NCBI GenBank assembly: GCA_964527315.1
Contig: CAZGOQ010000003.1
Location: 1-56,227 of the forward strand
DNA: 56,227 nucleotides
Origin: HGM13006 sp964527315
GTDB taxonomy: Bacteria; Bacillota; Clostridia; Oscillospirales; Oscillospiraceae
Direction: 5' to 3'
Shown: one piece after another, positions 25,467 to 34,493 of the stretch
How positions within the stretch are numbered: the first letter of the stretch is position 1
Layout: every line of letters starts with the position of its first letter
Made by a program: the position numbers and the translations under genes
The notes under the pieces: model-generated
Database searches by the model: none
The model's input: only the letters and a program-made list of their open reading frames with translations
Told to the model about the DNA's origin: nothing

Positions 25467-25515
25467 GAACATGATATACTGTATGATAGCATATTTTGCG
25501 CAGAAAGGAAAGCCC

Positions 25516-25962
25516 ATGAAACTGACAAAACTGGAACGTATCGTTCTGCTGTTCACCATTGCGCTGGTGTTCTTTGTGATCGGATTCTTTGCCGGCAGAA
25601 CAACGATTCCCGGAGAGTTGACGCTTTCCCAGGCGGAAGAAAGCGTTCCGCCGGAAGAGACGGCGGTTGTCTCCCCAACGGCGGAACAAAGCGACTCCCT
25701 CTCGGAGACAGAGGAAACGGAAGATCCGGAAGATCCGGAAGAGACGGAACTGGATCTGAATTCAGCTACCAAGGAACAGTTCATGTCCCTTCCGGGGGTT
25801 GGAGATGTGCTCGCCCAGCGGATCGTGGATTATCGGGCGGAACATGGTGAATTTCATTCCATTGAAGAATTGAAAAACGTCAGCGGGATCGGGGACAAAA
25901 CCTTTCAGGCGCTGAAAGACCGAATCAAAGTGGAGGATACATATGAAAATATTAGTAGTTGA
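25516..25962 (+). CDS. ComEA-like membrane-anchored helix-hairpin-helix protein
   Basis: The 148-residue protein begins with one transmembrane helix (about 8-29), then an acidic Glu/Asp/Pro-rich linker, then a ComEA-type double helix-hairpin-helix (LDLNSATKEQFMSLPGVGDVLAQRI and GIGDKTFQALKDRI, about 78-138). ComEA binds incoming double-stranded DNA outside the membrane during transformation. ATG 25516 follows GAAAGGAAAGCCC. The 3' end overlaps the response-regulator start by 20 bases, an unusually deep overlap. No comEC or comEB is next to it, so another DNA-related role is possible. Confidence 0.75.
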   Translation: MKLTKLERIVLLFTIALVFFVIGFFAGRTTIPGELTLSQAEESVPPEETAVVSPTAEQSDSLSETEETEDPEDPEETELDLNSATKEQFMSLPGVGDVLAQRIVDYRAEHGEFHSIEELKNVSGIGDKTFQALKDRIKVEDTYENISS

Positions 25963-26623
25963 TGACGAGAAATTATTGGTCAAGGGCATCAAATTCAATC
26001 TGGAAAACGACGGCTATGAGGTTTCTGCCGCATATGACGGTCTGGAAGCAGTAGAACTGGCCAAAACCGGCCAGTTTGATTTGATTATTTTGGATATTAT
26101 GATGCCGAAAATGACCGGCCTGGAAGCCTGTATGCAGATCCGGGAGTTTTCCAATGTTCCGATCATTATGCTGACTGCAAAAGGAGAGGACATGGACAAA
26201 CTCATTGGCTTTGAGCAGGGGACCGATGATTATATTACAAAGCCTTTTAATATCCTGGAACTCAAGGCCCGTGTCCGGGCGCTGCTCCGGCGCAGTGCGC
26301 CGTCTGGCAACAGGGAATCGTCCGCCCGGCTCATCTGCGGCGATATCACGCTGGACAGCAGCGAACGAAACGTGTATAAAAACGGCGCCCCGGTGGAACT
26401 GACAGCCCGGGAATTTGATTTGATGGAACTGTTTATGAAAAACCCTGGCCATGTCTATTCCCGGGAAAAACTGTTGGATTTGATCTGGGGTTATGAGTAT
26501 CAGGGAGAAATTCGAACGGTAGACGTTCATGTCCGACGTCTGAGAGAAAAACTGGAACGCGTTCCCGCTGAGCCGGAACGCATTATGACGAAATGGGGCG
26601 TTGGCTATTACTTCAAGGCTTAA
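25943..26623 (+). CDS. OmpR-family response regulator
   Basis: The 226-residue protein has a full receiver domain (DDE at 7-9, phospho-acceptor in LIILDIMMPKM, Lys in ITKPF) and a C-terminal winged helix (about 130-226, GEIRTVDVHVRRLREKL). ATG 25943 lies after GTGGAGGATACAT inside the comEA-like gene. It should be phosphorylated by the histidine kinase coded next and regulate transcription. PhoP/MtrA-like by sequence. Confidence 0.92.
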   Translation: MKILVVDDEKLLVKGIKFNLENDGYEVSAAYDGLEAVELAKTGQFDLIILDIMMPKMTGLEACMQIREFSNVPIIMLTAKGEDMDKLIGFEQGTDDYITKPFNILELKARVRALLRRSAPSGNRESSARLICGDITLDSSERNVYKNGAPVELTAREFDLMELFMKNPGHVYSREKLLDLIWGYEYQGEIRTVDVHVRRLREKLERVPAEPERIMTKWGVGYYFKA

Positions 26624-28049
26624 AAGTTTCCTTCGGCTGTTTTGCAAGAGCCTTTTGATGCGGGTGACTGCCATTCTCCTGGCAGTGACGCTGCTGCTTT
26701 TGCTGATTGAGACTATCGCGCCGGTTAATATTGCCGAGCGGATGATTTTTTCCTCCAAGCATAAGACCCTGCTCAGCGAAGCGGAAACCATTGTTTCCTC
26801 CCTGAACACCACGCAGGTACTCACCAGCGAGGGAGCGGAGGAAGTGATGGCGGTTTTAGGCAATCAGAATGCGGAGCAGATTTTGATCACAGACGAGAAG
26901 GGCACGGTGTTATATAGCGCCGATCGCACTCTTGTGCCGCTCAGCAGCTGCTGCCTGTATCCGGAGGTAGTCTCCGCACTGATGGGAAACGACGCGTTTC
27001 GCTGTGACTATACCGGCAACGCCTTTCTCAGCGCCGGCGCCATTCCGATTATGGCACGGGGTGTAATCACTGGCTGCGTATACATGGCGGAGATCGACCA
27101 GGAACAGGCGGCGCTGCTCAGCAGTATCCAAAACAACGGGCTGCGGCTGGCAATCATCTCTGTGCTGGTCTGCCTGATGCTGGCACTTCTGTTTGGCGGC
27201 ATCATCATCAAGAAAAACGAGCGGCTGCTTGAGTCCATCCGCCGGGTGCGGAACGGAGATTACGAAAGTCGAATCGAAATCAAGGGCCAGGATGAATTTG
27301 CAAAGATGGCGGAGGAATTCAATGCGCTGACAGAGCGGCTCCAGCAGACAGAGCAGAACCGCCGCCAATTTGTTTCTGATGCATCCCATGAACTGCGGAC
27401 GCCGCTGGCCGCCATGCGGCTCCTGTCGGATTCTATTCTGCAAAACGACATGGATCAGGAAACTATCCGGGAATTCGTCCAGGATATCTCCAGCGAGTCG
27501 GATCGGCTGACCCGCATGACCTCAAAGCTGCTCAGCCTCACCGCACTGGACTCCAGACAGATGTCGCCTGAGGAGTTGGAGATCGTGGACATGGGACAGT
27601 GCTGTAAAAAAGCGGTTCGTATGCTGACACCTTTCGCAAAGGAACGCGGTGCTGAGATCGAGCAAAGTTCCGAAGATCACTGCTGTGTGCTGGCCAGGGA
27701 GGACGATATCTTCCAGCTGATTTTAAATCTGGCGGAAAACGGCGTCAAATACTCTCAGAATGGCGGACAGGTACGTCTGATCGCCTATGCCCAAGGGGAT
27801 ACGGCGGTATTGATCGTGGAGGACAACGGCATTGGCATTCCGGAAACGGAACTGGGACACATTTTCCGGCGGTTTTACCGGGTGGACAAAGCCAGATCCA
27901 GAAGCGCTGGAGGCGCCGGGCTTGGACTGGCTATCGTGCAGGAAACAGCGGAAAAATTCGGCGGAACGGTAGAAGCGGCCAACCGTCCCCAAGGCGGCGC
28001 ACGGTTTACTGTGCGATTTCCACTGCATCTATGGGAGGGAGAACTTTGA
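26601..28049 (+). CDS. sensor histidine kinase
   Basis: The 482-residue protein has two transmembrane segments (about 20-42 and 185-205) around an extracellular sensor domain, then HAMP (about 205-255), HisKA with SDASHELRTPL (His near 266) and HATPase (NLAENGVKYSQ, EDNGIGIPE, GGAGLGLAI). The start is uncertain: TTG 26601 overlaps the response-regulator end by 23 bases, while ATG 26658 would begin just before the first helix and has only a weak ribosome site. It pairs with the response regulator immediately upstream. Confidence 0.9.
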   Translation: MAITSRLKSFLRLFCKSLLMRVTAILLAVTLLLLLIETIAPVNIAERMIFSSKHKTLLSEAETIVSSLNTTQVLTSEGAEEVMAVLGNQNAEQILITDEKGTVLYSADRTLVPLSSCCLYPEVVSALMGNDAFRCDYTGNAFLSAGAIPIMARGVITGCVYMAEIDQEQAALLSSIQNNGLRLAIISVLVCLMLALLFGGIIIKKNERLLESIRRVRNGDYESRIEIKGQDEFAKMAEEFNALTERLQQTEQNRRQFVSDASHELRTPLAAMRLLSDSILQNDMDQETIREFVQDISSESDRLTRMTSKLLSLTALDSRQMSPEELEIVDMGQCCKKAVRMLTPFAKERGAEIEQSSEDHCCVLAREDDIFQLILNLAENGVKYSQNGGQVRLIAYAQGDTAVLIVEDNGIGIPETELGHIFRRFYRVDKARSRSAGGAGLGLAIVQETAEKFGGTVEAANRPQGGARFTVRFPLHLWEGEL

Positions 28050-29356
28050 AACAGAAACTCTGTCTCATTTTAACGCTCTGCCTGCTGTTTTCCAGCTGCG
28101 GCGGCCAAAAGTCCACGACTGATAGCGCCGTTAGCACGCTGTTTTATATGGTCAGTGATCCGGAAGGATTGTCCGAAGCTTCCGTGGTGAAGGCGGAAAC
28201 CAGAAGTTTTTCAGCTTCCAGTCTGTATGAATTTATGCAGCAGTATTTTCGCGGGCCGGAGGATGAAACGCTCGCGTCGCCCTTTCCTCCAGGCACGGAA
28301 ATGCTGTCCTATTATGAGGATGCCAACCGTGTATCCCTTACTATGTCCGAGCCGTTTTTTTCACTGGAGGGTGTGGATCTGTCCATCGCTGCCTGTTGTA
28401 TATGCAAAACCGTTTGCGCCTATATGGAAAAACAGCAGGTGGTTTTAACGGACGAACAGGGCCAGTACCAGATGGAATTAGAGCCGACACAATATCTGCT
28501 GGTCAGCGATTATGAGGAGGACAGCGGAACCGGGTTTACGCTGTATTTCCCCGACGAACAGCATCGCTATCTATGCCCGGAATCACGGGAAGCGACCCTG
28601 AGCAAAAATGAGTCTCAGGCCGATTATGTACTCCGTCAGCTGATGGCCGGGCCAAAGGCGGACGAACTTCAGGCGGCAGTCCCAAAAGAAACAAAACTGC
28701 TTGGAATTTCGGTGGAGAACAGCCTTTGTACTGTGGATTTATCATCGGAATTTTTCAGTTATCAGGCGGAGGACGTCTATGAGATCTACACCGCGCTGTA
28801 TGGAATCGTCAATACGCTGACGGCCCTGGAGGAGATTACTCAAGTCCGGTTTCTCTCGGAGGGGAAATCTGTGGAGCGTTATGGTATTTTTTCGCTCCAG
28901 GAGCCGCTGGTTTGGAACGAGTATATTGTCGGCCCAATTCGAATCGGCAGCGGTGAAATGGATGTTGACATCTATGTGCGAAGCGAAGAAACCGGGGAAG
29001 CCTTTGCCGTTCCGCTTCGGGTCAAACAGACCGTTTCCGAGCCATCGGCGGAGGCGGTGGCAAAGGCAGCCATTTCCTTTGTGCCGCCTCAGGGCTTTTA
29101 TAATGCGATCCCTGTAGAGACGGAATTGCTGGGCGTTTCCGTCTCCGGCAGTGTTTGCTATTTAGATGTATCCAGTCGCTTTGTGCCGGCGGAGGACACT
29201 CCGGAAAACGAGCAAGCCGCAGTTTGGGCGCTGGTTTCCACACTGATAGGCGTTGATTCGATCTCCTCTGTGGTTCTGACCATCGAGGGAGAAAGCGCCG
29301 GCCTGCGATATGTGGATATCTCCGAGCCATTGGACAAAATGTCGTTTCCCGATTGA
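28046..29356 (+). CDS. lipoprotein with two GerMN domains
   Basis: From TTG 28046, preceded by GGGAGGGAG and overlapping the kinase stop (TTGA), the 436-residue product has a lipobox LLFSSC (Cys near residue 17) and two GerMN-type domains. Domain hallmarks are the paired phrases ETKLLGISVENSLCTVDLSSEFF (about 215-240) and ETELLGVSVSGSVCYLDVSSRF (about 360-383). GerMN domains occur in spore-germination GerM and in actinobacterial LpqB. Cotranslation with the two-component system suggests it modulates the kinase at the membrane. Confidence 0.8.
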   Translation: MKQKLCLILTLCLLFSSCGGQKSTTDSAVSTLFYMVSDPEGLSEASVVKAETRSFSASSLYEFMQQYFRGPEDETLASPFPPGTEMLSYYEDANRVSLTMSEPFFSLEGVDLSIAACCICKTVCAYMEKQQVVLTDEQGQYQMELEPTQYLLVSDYEEDSGTGFTLYFPDEQHRYLCPESREATLSKNESQADYVLRQLMAGPKADELQAAVPKETKLLGISVENSLCTVDLSSEFFSYQAEDVYEIYTALYGIVNTLTALEEITQVRFLSEGKSVERYGIFSLQEPLVWNEYIVGPIRIGSGEMDVDIYVRSEETGEAFAVPLRVKQTVSEPSAEAVAKAAISFVPPQGFYNAIPVETELLGVSVSGSVCYLDVSSRFVPAEDTPENEQAAVWALVSTLIGVDSISSVVLTIEGESAGLRYVDISEPLDKMSFPD

Positions 29357-29381
29357 CAGCAAAAAAATATCATGGTAAATT
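29353..29381 (+). promoter_or_regulatory. promoter of the O-acetylhomoserine sulfhydrylase gene
   Basis: TTGACA (29353-29358, overlapping the previous stop), 17-base spacer, TAAATT (29376-29381). Confidence 0.65.
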
Positions 29382-29414
29382 ATACGCAATAAGAGCGGAA
29401 AAGGAGCGTGCGAA

Positions 29415-30698
29415 ATGCCAAAGCATCATATTGAAACCACCTGTGTCCAGGGCGGTTATACCCCCGAAAACGGAGGACCACGGCAGATCCCAATCATTCA
29501 AAGCACAACCTTTAAATATGCGACCTCCGAGGATATGGGGAAACTCTTTGATCTGGAAGCCAGCGGCTACTTCTATTCCAGACTGCAAAATCCGACTTGC
29601 GATTATGTAGCTGCAAAGCTGGCGGAATTGGAGGGCGGAAGCGCCGCAATGCTGACTTCCTCCGGCCAGGCTGCGAATTTCTATGCTCTGTTCAATATTG
29701 CGAACTGCGGCGATCATATTGTTGCATCCTCCTCCATCTATGGGGGGACGTTTAACCTTATCAGTGTAACCATGGCAAAAATGGGAATTGAGACTACCTT
29801 TGTCAGCCCGGATGCTTCCGAGGAAGCGCTTAATGCTGCCTTCCGGCCCAATACTAAGGCGGTGTTTGGTGAAACCATTGCCAATCCAGCGCTGACAGTG
29901 CTGGATATCGAACGCTTTGCGAAAGCGGCCCATGACCATGGCGTACCGCTGATTGTGGACAATACCTTTGCAACTCCTGTTGGCTGCCGACCCATTGAAT
30001 GGGGCGCGGATATCGTGACCCATTCCACCACCAAATATTTGGATGGCCATGGCGCCTGTGTGGGCGGCGCAATCATCGACGGCGGAAGGTTTGACTGGAT
30101 GGCCCATAAGGACAAATTCCCTGGCCTTACCACCCCGGATGATAGCTATCACGGCATTACCTATGCGGAGAAGTTCGGAAAAGAGGGGGCGTTTATCACC
30201 AAATGCACCGCCCAGCTTATGCGGGACTTTGGCAGCGCCCAGTCTCCACAGAGCGCGTTTATTCTGAATCTGGGACTGGAGAGCCTTCATGTCCGGATGC
30301 CCCGGCACTGCGAAAACGGCCAGGCCGTGGCGGAATTTCTCCAAAATCATCCCAAGATTGCTTATGTGAATTACTGTGGTCTGCCTGGCAACAAGTATTA
30401 TGCGGTCGCGCAGAAATATCTTCCAAACGGATCCTGCGGCGTTGTTTCTTTCGGGCTCAGAGGCGGACGGCAGGCGGCGGAAACCTTTATGAAGCATTTG
30501 AAGATCGCTGCCATCGAGACCCATGTGGCCGATGCCAGAACCTGCTGTCTGAATCCCGCTACCAGCACCCACCGGCAGATGACCGATGCGCAGCTGGCGG
30601 CAGCTGGCGTGCCGCCGGAACTGATTCGTATGAGTTGCGGCCTGGAGAATAAGGATGACCTGATTGCCGATATTGCCCAGGCTCTCGATCAGATTTGA
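29415..30698 (+). CDS. metY: O-acetylhomoserine sulfhydrylase (PLP, Cys/Met metabolism family)
   Basis: The 427-residue protein is a Cys/Met-metabolism PLP enzyme: YSRLQNPT near residue 54, PLP-contacting GQAANFYALFNI near 83, and the Schiff-base lysine in THSTTKYLDGHG near 206. Length and the inserted segment around 225-260 fit the O-acetylhomoserine aminocarboxypropyltransferase group, which makes homocysteine from O-acetylhomoserine and sulfide; methionine gamma-lyase is the main alternative. It agrees with the acetyl-CoA-type MetA at 55179. GGAGCGTGCGAA precedes ATG 29415. Confidence 0.85.
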   Translation: MPKHHIETTCVQGGYTPENGGPRQIPIIQSTTFKYATSEDMGKLFDLEASGYFYSRLQNPTCDYVAAKLAELEGGSAAMLTSSGQAANFYALFNIANCGDHIVASSSIYGGTFNLISVTMAKMGIETTFVSPDASEEALNAAFRPNTKAVFGETIANPALTVLDIERFAKAAHDHGVPLIVDNTFATPVGCRPIEWGADIVTHSTTKYLDGHGACVGGAIIDGGRFDWMAHKDKFPGLTTPDDSYHGITYAEKFGKEGAFITKCTAQLMRDFGSAQSPQSAFILNLGLESLHVRMPRHCENGQAVAEFLQNHPKIAYVNYCGLPGNKYYAVAQKYLPNGSCGVVSFGLRGGRQAAETFMKHLKIAAIETHVADARTCCLNPATSTHRQMTDAQLAAAGVPPELIRMSCGLENKDDLIADIAQALDQI

Positions 30699-30797
30699 TG
30701 TTTTGACAAAAAATACGATTTGTTCACATCCTGTTCACAATTTGGCGCTCTGTTTGTGCTAAAATAAATAAAAGTGTAAGGAGGCAGGTGAAAAAAT

Positions 30798-30956
30798 ATG
30801 GTCATATTGTTTATCATTGGCTTGGTGTGTGTTGCTCTTGCCGGCTTAAAATATTTGGAGGGCTTGAGTTTTTCCCTGTGGGCGTACCTGATCGTTGGCA
30901 TTGTATGTATCGTTGCTTACGTGATCAACCTGGTTAGAAAGAAAATGGAACGATAA
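30798..30956 (+). CDS. 52-residue two-helix membrane protein
   Basis: ATG 30798 follows a strong AAGGAGGCAGGTG site. The product has two hydrophobic segments (about 1-17 and 26-46) joined by KYLEGLSFS and ends with a basic tail RKKMER. No family is recognised. The good ribosome site, and CTAAAAT as a possible -10 near 30759, argue that it is expressed. Confidence 0.6.
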   Translation: MVILFIIGLVCVALAGLKYLEGLSFSLWAYLIVGIVCIVAYVINLVRKKMER

Positions 30957-30972
30957 TTACTTAGATAAAATT

Positions 30973-31006
30973 CACCACGGCGCCTGCTTTTGCCGGCGCC
31001 GTGGTG
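30973..31006. terminator. large inverted repeat, possible terminator
   Basis: Perfect 12-bp arms (30973-30984 with 30995-31006) around a 10-base loop. No T run follows on the plus strand; the minus side has AATTTTATC. Confidence 0.4.
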
Positions 31007-31065
31007 AGACTGTCAAAACAGGGTCTGCTGTAGAATAGACTTTTCGGAAATCTGACCTGATATGT

Positions 31066-31116
31066 AAGCGGGGGAAACCACAGGCTTTCGTGATTTCTCC
31101 CGCTTCTTCTATCTTT
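31066..31116 (+). terminator. weak terminator-like hairpin
   Basis: Twelve paired positions with one G-T (31066-31077 with 31094-31105), then CTTCTATCTTTT. Confidence 0.35.
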
Positions 31117-31163
31117 TGGAGGGAGTAATTTCTGAAAGGGCAACATTTTGCAACAGGCCCTTT

Positions 31164-31808
31164 TCAATTGGCCTGTCCTAAAATCAGTTCTTTTGCCAGC
31201 GGCAATGTTTCAATCCAGTCGCAGACCACATGCCAGTCGGGAAGCCGATGATTCCGCCGCTGGGCGTAAATATTTTTCAGACACCGGTAGTTGGTGGTCA
31301 TGCCTGCCATCAGTTCAAATCCGGAGGGGAGATTGTAAAGAAGTTCCAAATAGGCCCGCTTTTTTTCATCCGGGTTGGCGGTTTCGTCCATGCTGTTGTA
31401 AACATCCTGAAGTCGCTGTGCCTCCGCAACCTGTGCCTTACTGGTATATGCATTGCAGCAGTCGGCAATTTGAAAGTGCGCTACCCGGTGCATGGTGCTC
31501 ATAGAGGAAATGAAGTTCAAAAAGGTATACCGCTCTGCCTCCACCCAGGCCTTGTTGGAAAGAGTCAGATCAAAGTTGACGATAATGCCGCTGAGAAACT
31601 GATCGTGGCCGCCCTCCTGAATGGCGGAAAGCCTGATTGCACGCTTGATATGGGGATTGGTAAGATCTCCGGCGAGACGGCACTGTTGAATCTCGGAGAC
31701 GGCATCCTGAAACTCCTGGGGCGTAGGCGCAGTCTTCCGCATGGAATAACCGCTGCGAAAGATGGAACTGTCCAATCCGTAAATTTCTACATTATCAATG
31801 GTTGTCAT
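31164..31808 (-). CDS. ThyX-like (flavin-dependent thymidylate synthase fold) protein, uncharacterised
   Basis: The 214-residue protein starts at ATG 31808 after CGGAGGGATTCTC. It carries ERYTFLNFISSMSTMHR (near residue 93) and TNYRCLKNIYAQRRNHRLPDW (near 170-190), which I recall from phage and Firmicutes proteins distantly related to ThyX. The canonical ThyX motif RHRxxSxNxxSxR is absent, so dTMP synthesis is not established. It lies near dut, nrdD and nrdG, consistent with nucleotide metabolism. It stands alone, divergent from the helicase gene. Confidence 0.45.
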   Translation of the reverse strand: MTTIDNVEIYGLDSSIFRSGYSMRKTAPTPQEFQDAVSEIQQCRLAGDLTNPHIKRAIRLSAIQEGGHDQFLSGIIVNFDLTLSNKAWVEAERYTFLNFISSMSTMHRVAHFQIADCCNAYTSKAQVAEAQRLQDVYNSMDETANPDEKKRAYLELLYNLPSGFELMAGMTTNYRCLKNIYAQRRNHRLPDWHVVCDWIETLPLAKELILGQAN

Positions 31809-31877
31809 GAGAATCCCTCCGTTTTTACGACATTCTATCATAGATTTTGCCTGAGTGCAATGAAAATCTGCCGGGAC

Positions 31878-31906
31878 TTGCATTCCAGTCCCCTGCAATG
31901 TATAAT
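31878..31906 (+). promoter_or_regulatory. promoter of the DEAD-box helicase gene
   Basis: TTGCAT (31878-31883), 17-base spacer, TATAAT (31901-31906). Confidence 0.75.
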
Positions 31907-31939
31907 ATTTGGGAAAATAATCGGAAACAGAGGTTGAAC

Positions 31940-33118
31940 ATGGAGACGATCAAATTTCAGGATTTACCCATTAGCGAGGAGATTTTAAAAGCACTGGAGA
32001 AAAAGGGGTATTATATGCCGACCCAGGTGCAGGCGGAAACCATCGGCCCGCTGATGGAGTGGAAAGACGTCATCGTCAGAGCGCCCACAGGAACCGGGAA
32101 AACCTTCGCGTTCGGCATTCCCGTCATAGAGCATATTGATGCAGCATCTCAGGCGGTGCAGGCGGCCATTCTTGCCCCTACGCGGGAACTGGCCTTGCAG
32201 ATTGGCGGTGAACTGCGCTCCCTGCTGGAATTTAAAAAGGGAATCCGGGTGGCAGTGCTTTACGGCGGCCAGAGACTGGACACTCAGGCAAAGCAGTTGA
32301 AAAAAAATCCGCAGATTATTGTGGCAACGCCTGGACGGCTGATGGATCATTATAAACGGAACAATATCCGGTTTGATCAGATCAGGACTGTGATCCTGGA
32401 TGAAGCAGATCGGATGTTGGATATGGGATTTTTCAAGGATGTTACCGGAATTATTGAAAGGATGAAAAAACGCACGAACATGGGGCTGTTTTCCGCCACG
32501 ATCTCTCAGGAGGTCATGACCGTCAGCTGGATGTATCAGCGGGACGAGGTGGAGATTACCGTCCAGCCAAAGGAGGAGAGCCGGCCGGATATCGACCAGT
32601 ACAGTATCGCCTGCAATGGCATCGAAAAGCTGGTGACAACAACGGAACTGTTGGATACCATGGGCTTTGACCGCGTGATGATCTTCTGCAATACCAAGCA
32701 TATGTGTCAGCGGCTCCGGGACGATCTGCAGGGTCGCAGCTACAGTGTGGACTGCATTCACGGCGATATCCGCCAGAATCAGCGGGAACAGGTAATGCAG
32801 AAATTCAGGGACGGGAAATTAAATGTGCTGGTGGCCACAGACGTGGCATCCAGGGGGATTGACGTGGACGATGTGGACTGTGTTCTCAACTACGATATTC
32901 CTGACGAAAATGAGGATTATACCCACCGGATCGGTCGGACAGGCCGAGCCAGAAAGAAAGGCGTTTCCTTTACGCTGATCGGCTCTCTCTTGGAAAAAAC
33001 AAAGCTGGATGAGATTGCAAAGTTTGCAAACTTTACAGTCAAATCTGTCAGACTGGTGGATGGAACGCTGGTCGAGGAGGAAGTAAAAAAGCCTCAGATC
33101 AAGCTGAAATACAGATGA
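31940..33118 (+). CDS. DEAD-box RNA helicase
   Basis: The 392-residue protein has all core motifs: Q motif (MPTQVQAETI), Walker A APTGTGKT (near 52), PTRELA, DEAD box LDEADRML (near 155), SAT, and HRIGRTGR (near 337). It has no long C-terminal extension, like compact CshA/RhlE-type helicases that remodel mRNA or ribosome-assembly intermediates. ATG 31940 follows CAGAGGTTGAAC. Its stop overlaps the DprA start (ATGA), forming an operon. Confidence 0.92.
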   Translation: METIKFQDLPISEEILKALEKKGYYMPTQVQAETIGPLMEWKDVIVRAPTGTGKTFAFGIPVIEHIDAASQAVQAAILAPTRELALQIGGELRSLLEFKKGIRVAVLYGGQRLDTQAKQLKKNPQIIVATPGRLMDHYKRNNIRFDQIRTVILDEADRMLDMGFFKDVTGIIERMKKRTNMGLFSATISQEVMTVSWMYQRDEVEITVQPKEESRPDIDQYSIACNGIEKLVTTTELLDTMGFDRVMIFCNTKHMCQRLRDDLQGRSYSVDCIHGDIRQNQREQVMQKFRDGKLNVLVATDVASRGIDVDDVDCVLNYDIPDENEDYTHRIGRTGRARKKGVSFTLIGSLLEKTKLDEIAKFANFTVKSVRLVDGTLVEEEVKKPQIKLKYR

Positions 33119-34047
33119 GGCGCATGACAAAAGCAGAACTGGGGCTTCTGCTGCTCTGCGTTCTGCCGGGGGAAACGCCGCCCCTGTCAGAGCATCGCTA
33201 TGAAGAACTTCGTCAGATGGCCAAAGTCTTGGGGCCGGAAAATCCCGATCCGGAGACGGAACTGGATCAAAAAGAACTGCTTCATCTGGGCTGCACGGAG
33301 GAAGAAGCTGCACGGATTCTGTCCCGGCTGGAACGGGAGCGGGAACTGGCAATGTATTTAAAACATCTGGAAAAAAATCGTATCCAGCTTTTGACCTGTC
33401 TCAGTCCGGAATATCCCAATCGGCTCCGGGAAAAGCTGGGTGGCAAAGCGCCTCTGAAACTCTATTGTATGGGGAATGCTGCGCTGCTGTCGAAGCCCTG
33501 TATTTCTCTTGTCGGCTCCAGAAAGCTTCGAGCGCGCGGGAGATCCTTTTCCCGGCAGGCTGGAAGCGCCATTGCCGCCCAGGGCTTTGGCTATTGCTCC
33601 GGCGGTGCGGCCGGAGCGGATACTGTGGGATATCAGGCGGCGATCGCCAATGGCGGCTGCGCAGTACTCTTTCTGGCAGACAGTTTGTTGCGCCACCGGT
33701 ATGACCGGCGGTATCTTTGTGCGCTGGAGCAGGATAGGCTGCTGCTGGTATCGGAGTTTGGAGCGGACCATAGCTTTACCGCGGCGGGAGCGCTGGCCCG
33801 CAATCGGCTGATCCATGCCATGGGGGAAAAGGTCCTGGTGGCGCAAACGGATTACACATCAGGCGGCACATGGAACGGGACGGTGGAAAATCTCAGGAGC
33901 CATTGGAGTCCGGTGTTTGTCAGTGATGGAGAACCGGAGGACCCGGGAACCAGGGGATTGTTGGAGCAGGGAGCCGAGCCGGTCTCGGTGCGTCAGCTGC
34001 AAAGGCTCGACTTGCTGTGTCCCCGGCAGATTGGAATGTTTGAATAA
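33115..34047 (+). CDS. DprA/Smf-family DNA-processing protein
   Basis: The 310-residue protein has an N-terminal helical region and the DprA Rossmann-like domain (about 110-290), with SLVGSRKLRARG, SGGAAGADTVGY (near 163), SEFGADHSFT and ARNRLIHAMG. DprA loads RecA on incoming single-stranded DNA in transformation. This copy differs from standard DprA (SGxAxGID replaced by SGGAAGAD), so it may be a paralog. It overlaps the helicase stop by four bases. With the ComEA-like gene it hints at DNA-uptake capacity. Confidence 0.75.
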   Translation: MRRMTKAELGLLLLCVLPGETPPLSEHRYEELRQMAKVLGPENPDPETELDQKELLHLGCTEEEAARILSRLERERELAMYLKHLEKNRIQLLTCLSPEYPNRLREKLGGKAPLKLYCMGNAALLSKPCISLVGSRKLRARGRSFSRQAGSAIAAQGFGYCSGGAAGADTVGYQAAIANGGCAVLFLADSLLRHRYDRRYLCALEQDRLLLVSEFGADHSFTAAGALARNRLIHAMGEKVLVAQTDYTSGGTWNGTVENLRSHWSPVFVSDGEPEDPGTRGLLEQGAEPVSVRQLQRLDLLCPRQIGMFE

Positions 34048-34053
34048 AACCTG

Positions 34054-34088
34054 CCGCAGAACGATTCGGTTCGTTCTGCGGTGCTTTT
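34054..34088 (+). terminator. terminator of the helicase-dprA operon
   Basis: Eleven-bp stem (34054-34064 with 34071-34081), then TGCTTTT. Confidence 0.75.
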
Positions 34089-34257
34089 ATACCGTTCCGG
34101 CATTGAAAATTACAATTGAAAAGCTGCGTGGTTTCCCTGTAAAGTTCTTATGGAAACTCAACCCCAGCATAATGGCTGACACTGTCGAAATTGGAAGAAA
34201 TAAGCACAAGATATGGATTTTGTAGATATCATGACACTAAATGTTGTAAATTTGTTC

Positions 34258-34285
34258 TTGCATTCCACGGGCCGTGTGGTATAAT
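34258..34285 (+). promoter_or_regulatory. nrdD promoter
   Basis: TTGCAT (34258-34263), 16-base spacer, TATAAT (34280-34285). The 18 bases from this -10 onward are identical to 38086-38103. Confidence 0.7.
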
Positions 34286-34493
34286 ATCCGCAGAGCGAGG
34301 AATATAACGCGCACACAGGCGCAAAACGCCTGTGTGCATAAAATTTTAATTCGCCGTGCTGCCGGAGACGACACAATGTGATACGCCAGAAAAGCGATTT
34401 TTCGGCAGTCTGTGCCGCAGGCTACCGAAATCCATCGTACTTTAGAAAAGTCGTATTTGAAATGAATGTAAAGCGATGACCGGAGGAAAGAGT
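34286..34493 (+). ncRNA. structured 5' leader of nrdD (shared leader element, copy 1)
   Basis: This long untranslated leader opens with a CCGC-AGA-GCG(A)GG hairpin (34288-34300), continues with an 11-bp hairpin (34311-34321 with 34327-34337) and a hairpin 34351-34381 whose loop region reads CCGGAGACG. The first and third elements are shared with the leader at 38092. The remaining stretch to the GGAGG site at 34482 holds further weaker pairings. It may be a cis-regulatory RNA; no known riboswitch motif was recognised. Confidence 0.55.

Noticed and set aside
31135..31185. Hairpin after the ThyX-like gene as a clear terminator
   Set aside because: The stem GAAAGGGC/GCCCTTTC is present, but no T run follows on the minus strand.
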